Assembly (NCBI GenBank): GCA_022818135.1 | Contig: JAFMSR010000005.1 | Location: 19,873,168 to 19,937,167 of the forward strand | Direction of reading: 5' to 3' | From: Saxidomus purpurata | Lineage: Eukaryota > Mollusca > Bivalvia > Venerida > Veneridae | Length of the DNA: 64,000 bases | Shown: piece after piece, positions 57,401-64,000 of the stretch | How positions within the stretch are numbered: the stretch's first letter is position 1 | Layout: every line of letters begins with the position of its first letter | Made by a program: the position numbers and the translations under genes | The notes under the pieces: model-generated | What the model was told of the DNA's origin: nothing | Databases searched by the model: none | The model's input: the letters and a program-made list of their open reading frames with translations, nothing else

Positions 57401-57465
57401 GCACACCAAGTTTGATGATAAACGGTTACACTTATAATTACTTGAAAAGTTAAAATTTTCATCAT
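21325..57465 (-). CDS. TRABD2: TIKI / TRABD2 Wnt-inactivating metalloprotease (complete, 8 coding exons)
   Basis: Exons in transcript order: 57465-57337, 54804-54244, 46108-45787, 25886-25796, 23369-23250, 22364-22275, 21960-21868, 21493-21325. All introns are GT-AG and phases match (0, 0, 1, 2, 2, 2, 2), giving 524 residues; vertebrate TIKI1/2 are about 505-517. Known family role: membrane-anchored metalloproteases that remove N-terminal residues from Wnts and so block Wnt signalling. Visible: signal peptide at about 1-22; TIKI/TraB-like domain at about 48-367 with the metal-binding GTIH (64-67) and GAGH (336-339) motifs and long near-identical stretches such as [29 protein letters not shown] and AGNWERKRP; a Ser/Arg-rich stalk with two DLW motifs; a hydrophobic C-terminal segment (about 507-522). 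Several N-x-S/T sites are present (NLS, NYS, NRT, NHS, NNT). The C-terminus could be a membrane helix or a GPI signal; GPI anchoring has been reported for the family. Neighbours show no functional link. Confidence 0.95.
21868..21960 (-). CDS. TRABD2: TIKI exon 7 (stalk, second DLW motif)
   Basis: 93 nt, phase 2 to 2, acceptor TTTTTACAG, donor GTAAGT. Encodes [20 protein letters not shown] followed by [10 protein letters not shown], a second basic-run plus F-x-DLW-x-x-M unit resembling exon 6 in layout, length and phase. Confidence 0.88.
22275..22364 (-). CDS. TRABD2: TIKI exon 6 (stalk, first DLW motif)
   Basis: 90 nt, phase 2 to 2. Encodes [20 protein letters not shown] followed by LWDQMDEES, matching the basic run plus FSDLWVRLEE of human TIKI1. 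Acceptor CTTTCAG is good; the donor AG-GTTTGA is weak (not GTAAG/GTGAG). The frame stays open into the intron, so a longer retained form is possible. Confidence 0.85.
23250..23369 (-). CDS. TRABD2: TIKI exon 5 (stalk)
   Basis: 120 nt, phase 2 to 2, acceptor CTTTACAG, donor GTAAGA. Encodes a Ser/Thr-rich peptide ([20 protein letters not shown], then [19 protein letters not shown]) without a recognised motif. Supported by good splice sites and by phase fitting both neighbours. Confidence 0.8.
23684..23711. repeat. Perfect short hairpin
   Basis: CACGGACCTAT-ACACAC-ATAGGTCCGTG: an 11-bp perfect stem with a 6-nt loop, inside TIKI intron 4. Possibly the apex of an old MITE. Confidence 0.7.
23769..23876. 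mobile_element. Small foldback MITE
   Basis: Arms TTAGAGTTTATTAAGTCAAA and the inverse copy ending ACATAATAAACTCTAC pair over about 40 bp with a few mismatches, around a 27-bp GC-richer centre. Located in TIKI intron 4. Confidence 0.6.
25796..25886 (-). CDS. TRABD2: TIKI exon 4 (end of protease domain)
   Basis: 91 nt, phase 1 to 2, acceptor TTTTCAG before 25886, donor GTAAGT after 25796. Completes GAGH and continues [20 protein letters not shown], matching the GHFMGNNTVLDVLRREGYEVE-type end of vertebrate TIKI domains. Lies almost 20 kb from exon 3. Confidence 0.95.
27738..29114 (-). mobile_element. DINE/Helentron-like non-autonomous element with 164-bp array
   Basis: Subterminal inverted repeats GCTCGACTATTCGAA (27762-27776) and its exact complement (29100-29114) bracket a central tandem array. 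A palindromic stem-loop (GCTGTCA-CA-TGACAGC) lies just outside the left copy. Read on the minus strand this is 5' subTIR, internal tandem repeats, 3' subTIR and a terminal stem-loop, as known for DINE-1/INE-1 and other Helentron-associated elements. No ORF. A related leading sequence occurs at 15921. Confidence 0.6.
28115..29040. repeat. 164-bp tandem array (family B, locus 2)
   Basis: Anchor phrase AAAACAGAGTTATGG starts at 28261, 28425, 28598, 28762 and 28926: spacings 164, 173, 164, 164. Units share TTCTAAGTTAAAAAGGGGCA and TTTCAAGTCAATACC and are well conserved, unlike the diverged copy at 15921-16834. Confidence 0.85.
30007..30234. repeat. ~33-bp minisatellite
   Basis: About seven units of CTCTACACTCCTTGAGCAAG plus GAGCTACCTCC-like sequence. 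Also has an internal CTTGAGCAAG near-palindrome in each unit. Confidence 0.85.
31967..32062. repeat. Direct duplication, ~50 bp
   Basis: GTAACTCAAAGTCAGATTTT and the following AAAAGGAAAGACTG occur at 31981 and again at 32031, with a GCAACT-type lead-in to each. Confidence 0.9.
32236..32347. repeat. 21-bp minisatellite, five copies
   Basis: Head-to-tail CATCACAAACATTCATACCA-type units of 21 bp with point differences. Confidence 0.88.
33833..34170. repeat. Dimeric repeat with TTAGGG motifs
   Basis: TTAGGGTTAGGG occurs at 33833-33844 and 33855-33866, and a CTAGGGTTAGGG at 34018-34029. Each marks the start of a diverged ~150-180 bp unit with ACTGAACCACAAAATG / ATTGAACCAGAAAATG. Ends in a GACAGACAGACAGA run. 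The TTAGGG belongs to the dispersed unit, so a telomere relic is not required. Confidence 0.65.
42594..43590. repeat. Tandem repeat family C, arranged as two three-unit modules
   Basis: Six ~140-bp units, each with TGACCTTGACCTTTGA, ACTGACCCCAAAAACAATAG and a GTAGGTC plus GGAACTCTAGT block. Three subtypes (marked by GAGGTCTGTAGG, GAGGGCTGTAGG, GAGAGCTGTAGG) occur in the same order in both modules, and each module ends in a GGACGGACGGACTGACGGAC-type tail (43035-43055 and 43533-43575). Confidence 0.85.
45787..46108 (-). CDS. TRABD2: TIKI exon 3 (second half of protease domain)
   Basis: 107 codons plus one base (phase 1). Acceptor TTTTCTAG before 46108, donor GTAAGT after 45787. Encodes [49 protein letters not shown] and FFFAFGA. 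It carries the start of the second motif, GAGH, whose last Gly codon is split by the following intron. Confidence 0.95.
46890..47340. repeat. Tandem repeat family E (~160 bp)
   Basis: Three diverged units beginning near 46895, 47054 and 47213 with GGCAATTAAAGGACAATAAC-like and CAATTTGGTTAGTTA-like phrases. Confidence 0.65.
48730..48800. repeat. 32-bp tandem duplication
   Basis: TAACTCTTTGACAAATATCT followed by TACAGC(A/G)GGGGTG is present twice with a single base difference. Confidence 0.9.
50808..50986 (-). mobile_element. tRNA-derived SINE with 8-bp target-site duplication
   Basis: Minus-strand head GCGGTGGTGTAGAGG with B box GGTTCGAGCCC (50929-50939), body, and tail ending AAATAAATTAGTATAA. 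Flanked by CTGTTAGT at 50800-50807 and 50987-50994. Tail shared with the SINEs at 3106 and 51779. Confidence 0.78.
51779..51990 (+). mobile_element. tRNA-derived SINE with perfect 13-bp target-site duplication
   Basis: Head GCCGTGGTGCAATGGCAGAG, B box GGTTCGATCCC (51826-51836), body GTGTCCTTAGGCAAGACAC and GGTTGATTCCATGTAGAATG, tail AAATAAATTAGTATAAAAT. Flanked by identical AAAGTCCTCTCTT at 51766-51778 and 51991-52003, so it is probably a fairly recent insertion in TIKI intron 2. Confidence 0.85.
54244..54804 (-). CDS. TRABD2: TIKI exon 2 (first half of protease domain)
   Basis: 187 codons, phase 0 on both sides; acceptor TTTCAG before 54804, donor GTTGGT after 54244. Residues 44-230. Contains GTIHVPY (first metal-binding motif), [35 protein letters not shown] and [14 protein letters not shown], all strongly like vertebrate TIKI1/2. 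The open frame continues past the donor to 54199 as intron read-through. Confidence 0.96.
54805..57336 (-). other. 2.5-kb TIKI intron 1
   Basis: No exon seen. Holds a small duplication around 55325-55385 (ATATGACCTTTTTTT plus AAATCTGA) and otherwise AT-rich sequence. Confidence 0.65.
57337..57465 (-). CDS. TRABD2: TIKI exon 1 (signal peptide)
   Basis: 43 codons from the first of two adjacent ATG codons (57465-57463 and 57462-57460), ending at donor GTATAA. Encodes [20 protein letters not shown], a plausible signal peptide with cleavage near residue 22, then a Lys/Glu-rich stretch with one Cys before exon 2. Either Met could be used; the first is taken. The peptide is not conserved, so support comes from the hydrophobic leader, phase match and position. 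Confidence 0.75.
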
Positions 57466-58070
57466 GAAACTTCTTATTGTCTATCATCATAGCAAACTGT
57501 CCCTTTTTATACATTCCATTAAATTACATAGTATTTTCTGTATGATACAAATCACATACTATCTACCTGTCCCGTTTTAATCTATTATAAAAATATTGTG
57601 CGTTTCAAACGTGAAAGCAATTTCTCGGCCAATGAACATTGCAAAACATAATGTATATTTATCTCCATATAATAACCGTGTAGTGAATCTGTGTTGACGA
57701 ATGATGAATGGATTTTCCTTATGAAAAAAAGATCAAAGGCTTCTGCCGCTAATCTCCAACGTTTGTCTAAAAGCTACCGCTGTACGATCATGAATGAAAT
57801 ATACCGGATAGAAGACAGGTGCGTGTAATTTGTTACGCGTGCTCTCATTGGTCAAACGTCAGAAACTGTAGGGCCGCTCAAAAAGTAATGATTGGCGCGA
57901 TAAATAAACTGATTAATTGGCTTGACTAGTGTTTTACGGCCGCCAACAAATCAGTGTCAGTTTAAAAGAGCTACTACTGGCGACTTCGAGGAATGTAATG
58001 ATGAACATAATAGGACTGAAAAGTTGCAGCAGAGACCGAGAGTAATATCTGCCTCTGATCGTGATATTCC
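57466..58070 (-). promoter_or_regulatory. Presumed TIKI promoter region
   Basis: Sequence immediately upstream of the TIKI start. A minus-strand TATAAAAA lies at 57504-57511, about 40 bp before the first ATG, which would leave a very short 5' UTR. Further up are a perfect TCF/LEF consensus AGATCAAAGG at 57730-57739, several ATTGG (CCAAT-box) motifs around 57848, 57890 and 57915, and a GGCGCG site. CpG density is above that of the surrounding introns. The transcription start is not known. Confidence 0.45.
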
Positions 58071-60290
58071 GAAGTAAAAAGCCGAAAACTGCTTATCTGT
58101 CTATTCTATATCTTTGATGAAAACGGGTCTGGGCCTTATCAGGAATACTCTATAGACGGTTCCTGGCCTTATTCGCAAACATAATAAAATGACCTTTCAT
58201 AACAGGAGATTGGAAAATTTTCACGTGTGAACATTTGCAGTGTTGTGATTATACATAATCACGAGGTAAATATACCCATATGCAACTTCCATATACCTTA
58301 ATGAATACAAGATTGTGACCTGTCCAATGGCATTTGCCATCAGATCTCACAAACAGCCTGGGAAGTACCTAGAGCTATTATACTAATTCAGATTTAATAT
58401 GTATGGGAGTATTAAATTTATGTGCTGCCATAACTTCTTTCAATTAAGACAGCAATGCATCATTATTTGTATTGGTCACAAGTTTGGTACATAAAATGCT
58501 CAACCAATTTGCATTGTACCAAACAGATTATCAAGCTACATTACAAAACAGTTTAAGGATCATTAATTCTTATTGCCTGAAAAGTTTTTAAAAACTATTA
58601 CAGTACATTGAAAACCCATTGTTTCATTATAACTTCAAACGTTTCATACTGATTGATGTGATTACAAACTCAGATATAAAATAGCTAATTGAATATTGCA
58701 ACTTTTTTTCAAAAAAAAATCTATGGGGATAAAATATGTAATGTATACTTTATAGTGGAAGGGAGGTAAGTCCCCATTGAGTCTCCCTGATACGGAAGGT
58801 GTTTAATGTATGCACACGTACTTTTGATCTCATTAAAATCAAAGTAAATGTGCTGCTTTGAACAAAGCCATTTCATGGACAATTAGCAAGATAGATTTTT
58901 ATTTGGCAGACCTCTTTTGTAATCTGGTTGTGACTGTAGAAGGGAATTAAAAGTTCTTCTATCATCATTCACTTCTACGATTCACTTTGATAGCTATTGT
59001 CTAAGTTTAGAATCGAGTCTCAACAGCGAATGTTTTTCTTATTTATTTAACTCGAGTATGTTTTGTTTTGTTACGTTGGACAGACACTAAGTCTGATCTA
59101 ATCACAGCTAGTTAATCATGTACAAATGGAAGCCCAAAAACAAAATAAAGTACACTGACTCCACATTAACTTTGAATGACTTGGAAAATTAAAACGCATT
59201 TTCTACGACCCTATAGAACTAAAAGCACTTTAGAAGTTCATAAAAATACAAAGATAACCTACATCTAATTTATCATCATCAAAATCCTTTTATCAAATAA
59301 TTATCATTTTTACACTTGTTCTGATAAGATCAGGTATTTATATACCAATAGTAGGGTAGCCACAGCAGAAAAGATAAACATCAAAAAGATGAGGTCCATC
59401 TCAAATATCTCCTTTATCTGATACATTGAAATCTGATGTGCCCGAGTTTCAGATTATTACAGAAAGTTGCGATGATGTAATTGTTTTAGCCACACACAGG
59501 TGAAAGAGTTTTACATAAGTTCTAGTAAGTCTGTTGTCACCGAGTACATGGGTGGTGTAATATTCATTTCAGTTGGGTTACTTCAGCTTGAGTATGAAAA
59601 TCAAATTCATACTTCAGACTGGGTCAGTACGTAGCTTATGTGCTGAGAAATATTTGGATGGCATATTGGCATTTAGATTTAGTATTAGTACCTTATTTCT
59701 TCAATGAAAGAACTATAAACCTTATTTCCAAGCAAGTGCTTCTCCACTGGTCAGATTTTGTTGAAACTTTCATAAAAGTTATTTAACAGGATTGGTATGA
59801 AATGATAAATTATGTCTCATAGTGGGGCTATACTCTTTCTCTATGTAAATACAGTAAGTTATGAACTATGGTGTCTTATTCTTGTCAATTCATCATTTGA
59901 TAGTTCATTTGAAAATTTGGGACACCTTGCAAGTGTTTCCATAAAATTATTCAAACTGTCTCTCAGATTCGGATGAGTCAAGTGCAGCAGTACTCTTCTG
60001 TTCTAACAATGTTCTTGTTTTCTACTGATCTTTTTTTTACAACTTTATAACGTTCAAACTGCTCTTAAATTCCTAAGGAAGAGATATCAAGTGGGTATGA
60101 ATTACTTTGTGGTTATGTTTGAATTAAAATATTTGGAAACATGTCATGGATCTACCAAAGAATTACAGACTTTATTATCTATTTTACATCTTCAAAGAAT
60201 GTTGATTATTCCCATATCTTTCATTTTTAACGTCTACAAGTTTCTTATTCACATTATAAACTTCTCCATATCCTTTGAACACCTGTAACG
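58071..60290. other. Intergenic sequence upstream of TIKI
   Basis: About 2.2 kb of AT-rich sequence in which I see no gene, repeat array or element I can name. Confidence 0.5.
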
Positions 60291-60428
60291 TAATAAAACG
60301 TATACGCGGGTTAAGACAGGTTTGGCCTTCCATAGAAGTGACAGTGACCGTATGGAACACTTTTGTCTGTATGAATTTAAGGCTATGCCGACAGCTCCTG
60401 ACTGTTGAAAACTCAGACGTCCGAGGCA

Positions 60429-60591
60429 ATGCTGACACTTTTAGACGACCTTGAAAATGACCTTGGACACAATTTTACCAGCTTTGAAAATTTTCATTTT
60501 ACCAACGTTCGCGTACGGCCCCTGTGGGATAGTGTTTTGAGCGCGTGCAAATATTTTTACGACAAAAGCGACATGTCGTACTCAAACCTAG
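60429..60591 (+). CDS. Possible first coding exon, unidentified
   Basis: An ATG at 60429 opens 54 codons plus one base to a donor-like AG-GTATTT at 60592. The peptide starts MLTLLDDLENDLGHNF and contains RVRPLWDSVLSACKYFYD, which looks protein-like but which I do not recognise. It sits in a CpG-richer patch (60290-60870), as a first exon next to a promoter would. No second exon was found. It could be a chance ORF. Confidence 0.25.
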
Positions 60592-62640
60592 GTATTTGAC
60601 TCTTATGAGAACGCTTGAAATTGACCTCCCGTTAGCAAAAAAAAAAAAAAAAAGTCCATGCGCAGGTTGCAGGCAGGGTGACCCCTGCGCGTGACCTCTG
60701 TGGGTGGGCCAGGATTTTACTTTATGTTACAGCTCAATCTATTTGCTGACGTATACAACACGCGCACTAAACCGAAAGTAGCCAAAACGTGATGTACAGT
60801 GTTTACAAAACGCATGCTGTCTGTCAGTGTGAACAAGCCGGTGCGGTTATCAACTTAAAAAAAGACACCAAGATTTCCAGCATTACCCCCTTCAGAAAGT
60901 CAAACAAGCCGAAGTCTTTCCATGAAATCAACTGCCAAACATGATAAATCATTCTACAGACAAGAAGCCAGAAAAATCCATTGTGAACCTGATCCAATAT
61001 AACATAGCCATTTTATAGTGAGACTTGTTCATGAGAATAAGTTTTTATTTGTTTTATAAAGCTGTTAAAAAAGCTATTTATAGTTTCCCCAGTAGTAATA
61101 ATTGTTGTGGCTCATGTAACTTGCGTATTTATTCATTTGTTATGCGGTTAAAACTTTACTCCTATAAAATGTGTAGTTGTCATTGAAAATCTTTCACAGC
61201 TTGTGGACTCAGTTTGTCTTGCTGTATTTCTTAAATTAAATCGTTACTACAGTAGAAAACCTTGGATTTTTTTGTACACATATATATCTGGCACTTTATT
61301 TGCTGCAAAATAAAAGCAAAGGGACTAGGGAGACACTCAAAATCCCCTGGGTCATAATCCCCTTGGTCCAAAAATGGCATAGAAGTCATAATCCCCTTGA
61401 TGGATTTTACATTTTAATTTCAATATTTTTTTTTCAATCATTCGCTATATTAAAGTTAAACTAGAGACAAATAAAAGATTCAGTAATTTTTTTATTCAAT
61501 ATATGCTTTTCCACTTGTAAAATTCATCAAGGGGATTATGACTACTATGCCATTTTTGGACCAAGGGGATTATGACCCAGGGGATTTTGAAGCACACTCA
61601 GGGACTAGCTTCATCTAGGTAATCTTTAAATTCTAAAACGAAGAACTAGAATTTCATCAAATAATTTTCTTTAATTTCATTTTTTTATCAATAATAGCAT
61701 TAGATTTTTTTTTATCAAACATGTATCTTTTCACAAATACAATGTACATGTACAATGATAAGATGTATAGTGATCAAGTCTATGTTGTTATGACAACAAA
61801 CAAAAGAAAACTAATCATGACAAATGATAAACATCATACAGTGAAATGATGAAAAGAGAACATGTCCAAATGATAGACACTTCCATTAACAGAGATCACA
61901 TCTCCTCGGTTCATGTAAACATGATTGCGACACGTGTGTAAACATCCTTGCATGATAATGTCATTACTTATTGTTATACAAGAAAACATATACATTATTG
62001 TGTTAAGGGGGAAGAACAATCAATGTTATTTCTAAAGAGACTTGATTTGTCCTGAACATATAAGTTACAGAAAAGCAGTAAAATATTTTGAAAGTTCTAC
62101 ATTATTTTTCAGACATTGAAATAAGACATAATTTTCTAAACGTTTTTTTTAGTGTACTTTTCAATAAATCTTATTACCAACATTAAGTGCCCAAGCAGTT
62201 TATTATATGCACACTAAGAAACAGATAAATGAACAAATCATGCCAGTCACATTAAATGGTAGGAATAGCGTTTAGTTTTTGCTAAAAACTGCTGATGCCA
62301 GAACACACGTTTCATCAATAAGCAAAATAAAATGCCTCAACAGCATTCCCATATACATGGTAATAATTAATGCTTATCAAAACAACATGAAACACTGACT
62401 GCCTCCCTCTTTCTCTCTGTTATTGATTTACTCTGACAAAATGATGGGATCTTTCCTACTTATATAAACTTTTACATGAAATTATGATTTAAGAGAAGCG
62501 ATTTGACGACCTGTAGTTAAAATACAGCAGCAAAAAGAGGATGATAGTTTATGTATGTCTGTATAAGAATTGACAGGATGAGAGTACAGTAAAATTAGTG
62601 TTTCTTAACTCTACCATTAATTAAAAGGGAAACAACTCTG
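60592..62640. other. Intergenic sequence with a hAT-like MITE
   Basis: Contains a poly-A run at about 60638-60653, the end of the CpG-richer patch, the MITE at 61329-61600, and otherwise AT-rich DNA with no supported gene. Confidence 0.5.
61329..61600. mobile_element. hAT-like MITE with 8-bp target-site duplication
   Basis: About 75-bp inverted arms (CAAAATCCCCTGGGTCATAA... left; complement right) pair with only a few mismatches around a ~100-bp AT-rich centre. The element is flanked by GGGACTAG at 61321-61328 and 61601-61608. An 8-bp duplication is typical of hAT transposition. No ORF inside, and the outermost ~10 bp of the ends match poorly. Confidence 0.7.
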
Positions 62641-62665
62641 GTATGAACACTCAGAACAGCATCAC

Positions 62666-62671
62666 TTTATT
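62666..62671 (-). promoter_or_regulatory. Candidate polyadenylation signal of the RGG gene
   Basis: AATAAA on the minus strand about 255 bp after the stop codon at 62925-62927. Confidence 0.35.
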
Positions 62672-62924
62672 GTCTTCCCTCTCACAGGATGTATGCAGTA
62701 CTGTAAAAATCAAGCCTGGCTTCATTTTGATGATGATCGACTTAGTCAAACCAGCAGGTCTCTTCCTGATTGCGATGATACACATCCTACTGTTTCCATC
62801 CAGGTAGGTAGCAAGATGTGAGAATGGTACTGACTACCATGATAATATTACAGCATACAGCTGTGGCACTAAAATGCTTTACTCTTTACGTAGTTCAATA
62901 TCTAACAATGTTTCGTAACCGTCT

Positions 62925-63007
62925 CTATTCTCCCCTGCCTTTACCAGGTCTGTTTCCCCCGCCTCCACGACCACCACCTCCTCTCCCTCCGCCTCGACCA
63001 AAAGCTC
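62925..63007 (-). CDS. Terminal exon of a gene with an RGG/GR-rich C-terminus (partial)
   Basis: Minus strand: acceptor ATGTTTTCAG, then two bases completing a Gly codon and AFGRGGGRGGGGRGGGG, NRPGKGRGE and a TAG stop. Third codon positions vary freely among the Gly/Arg codons, which favours real coding over a simple repeat. RGG tails bind RNA and occur in nucleolar and snRNP proteins (GAR1, Sm/LSm, fibrillarin-type); I cannot say which this is. The preceding exon may be 63411-63339. The opposite strand has a proline-rich frame and a good acceptor too, so the strand is not certain. Confidence 0.5.
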
Positions 63008-63338
63008 CTGAAAACATTAAATTGGTGAAATGGTAGTGCAAGTCATGTCAAGCTCCAAATCTCATTTTTGAAAATTTACTGTGCTTCTGAAAGTTTTTAC
63101 TTCAGTGGTTTTTGCATTTGCATCGATATGCATTTAAATTCTCAATTCTACTTTTTGTCATATTGTATCAATGACAAACAATGCTAGTACATGGTAAAAA
63201 TACTGATTCAAACTAGAAAGATTCTTACAGATGAGCTGGATTTTTCAGAAATGAGAAGAGCACAATGTAAGTTCTTCTTGAATATTAAATATCCAAACAT
63301 ATTCTGAAAATCTCATCAATGATATGTGCTTCACCTAC

Positions 63339-63411
63339 CTGTATCGGCTTTCAACAAATCTATCTTGTTATTCCCTAACAGCACAATGTTGTGCAACAAG
63401 TATATATCAGA
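63339..63411 (-). CDS. Possible penultimate exon of the RGG gene
   Basis: Between acceptor CTTACAG and donor GTAGGT, one frame is open for 24 codons (SDIYLLHNIVLLGNNKIDLL then KADT) and ends in phase 1, which is exactly what the exon at 63007 requires. The LLGNNKI piece is faintly like the second Sm motif of LSm proteins. Short, so chance is not excluded. Confidence 0.3.
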
Positions 63412-64000
63412 CTGTAAGGTTATTGGCACTATATTTTACACAAAAATTGACTGTAATCTAGAATCTTTAATCTTAATATTCTGAACTAAAACCACGGACA
63501 ATAAAATTCTGTACACAGTATCAGAAATAATACCGGTAGTTTCTGGCATAAGCACGCAGTTCAGATTGAAATACTCGTCATCGGACGATAACAGTTATTT
63601 CCATCTGAACCAAATGCCTCTTGATGGAAACTTTTCCTGCATACCATCATGCACTTTAAAGAAGATTTCTCATTGCAAACTTATCAAAATGATATACTGG
63701 ATTCACAGCATTTCTTTGGCGTTACCAGATTTTTGGCGTTTTTATCTTTTGTACCGTACATAATTTAGACAGTATTGAAGATCCTGAATTTCTATATTGC
63801 ATGGTGGATTGGTTTCTCAGTGTTATAACAGTAACAAGTAAATTCACATTCTCTCATTTAAAAAGACCCACTTTAATTAATTAATTAGTTGCTATTTAAA
63901 AACTACTTAGCACTGATACATGTGAGACTACCTCAGAATTTCTAACCAGTTCACCTCTAGATGGGTGGGAAACACTAAAAAACTTTTCTGAAATTTCCAG
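63412..64000. other. Right edge, no supported exon
   Basis: Both strands were read for exons consistent with the RGG gene; none is convincing. The window ends in a possible plus-strand acceptor (TTTCTGAAATTTCCAG). Confidence 0.4.

Overview
This is a 64 kb piece of an animal nuclear genome, AT-rich and intron-rich. It is most likely from a mollusc and probably a bivalve. The basis is two recognisable metazoan genes with short exons and GT-AG introns, many tRNA-derived SINEs, several families of roughly 120-180 bp tandem repeats of a kind I associate with bivalve genomes (from memory, not a search), foldback elements and Penelope-type hammerhead remnants. There is no operon, plasmid, phage or CRISPR structure, and no long transposase or reverse-transcriptase ORF.

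Layout. (1) Positions 702-9705, plus strand: the last five coding exons of an ELOVL2/5-type very-long-chain fatty acid elongase. The start codon lies upstream of the window. (2) About 9.8-20.9 kb: intergenic space between two convergent genes, filled with degenerate tandem arrays, MITEs, SINEs, minisatellites and hammerhead-like motifs. (3) Positions 57465 down to 21325, minus strand: a complete TIKI (TRABD2) gene in eight coding exons, predicted 524 residues. It encodes a secreted or membrane-anchored metalloprotease of the family that inactivates Wnt ligands. Its third intron is nearly 20 kb and holds most of the large arrays. (4) About 57.5-58.1 kb: the presumed TIKI promoter, with a TCF/LEF consensus site. 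(5) About 60.3-60.9 kb: a CpG-richer patch with a possible first exon that I could not identify. (6) Positions 63007-62925, minus strand: the last coding exon of a gene with an RGG/GR-rich C-terminus, continuing beyond the right edge.

The two identified genes are not functionally linked: one elongates polyunsaturated fatty acids in the ER, the other trims Wnt proteins. The most notable points are a tandem duplication of a DLW-motif exon in the TIKI stalk, the TCF/LEF site with a Helper-like motif upstream of this Wnt antagonist, two hammerhead-like motifs with identical geometry but different stem sequences, a DINE/Helentron-like element with an internal 164-bp array, and a higher-order repeat carrying many nuclear-receptor half-sites. 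All exon boundaries come from reading splice sites, frame and phase by eye; no search was run.
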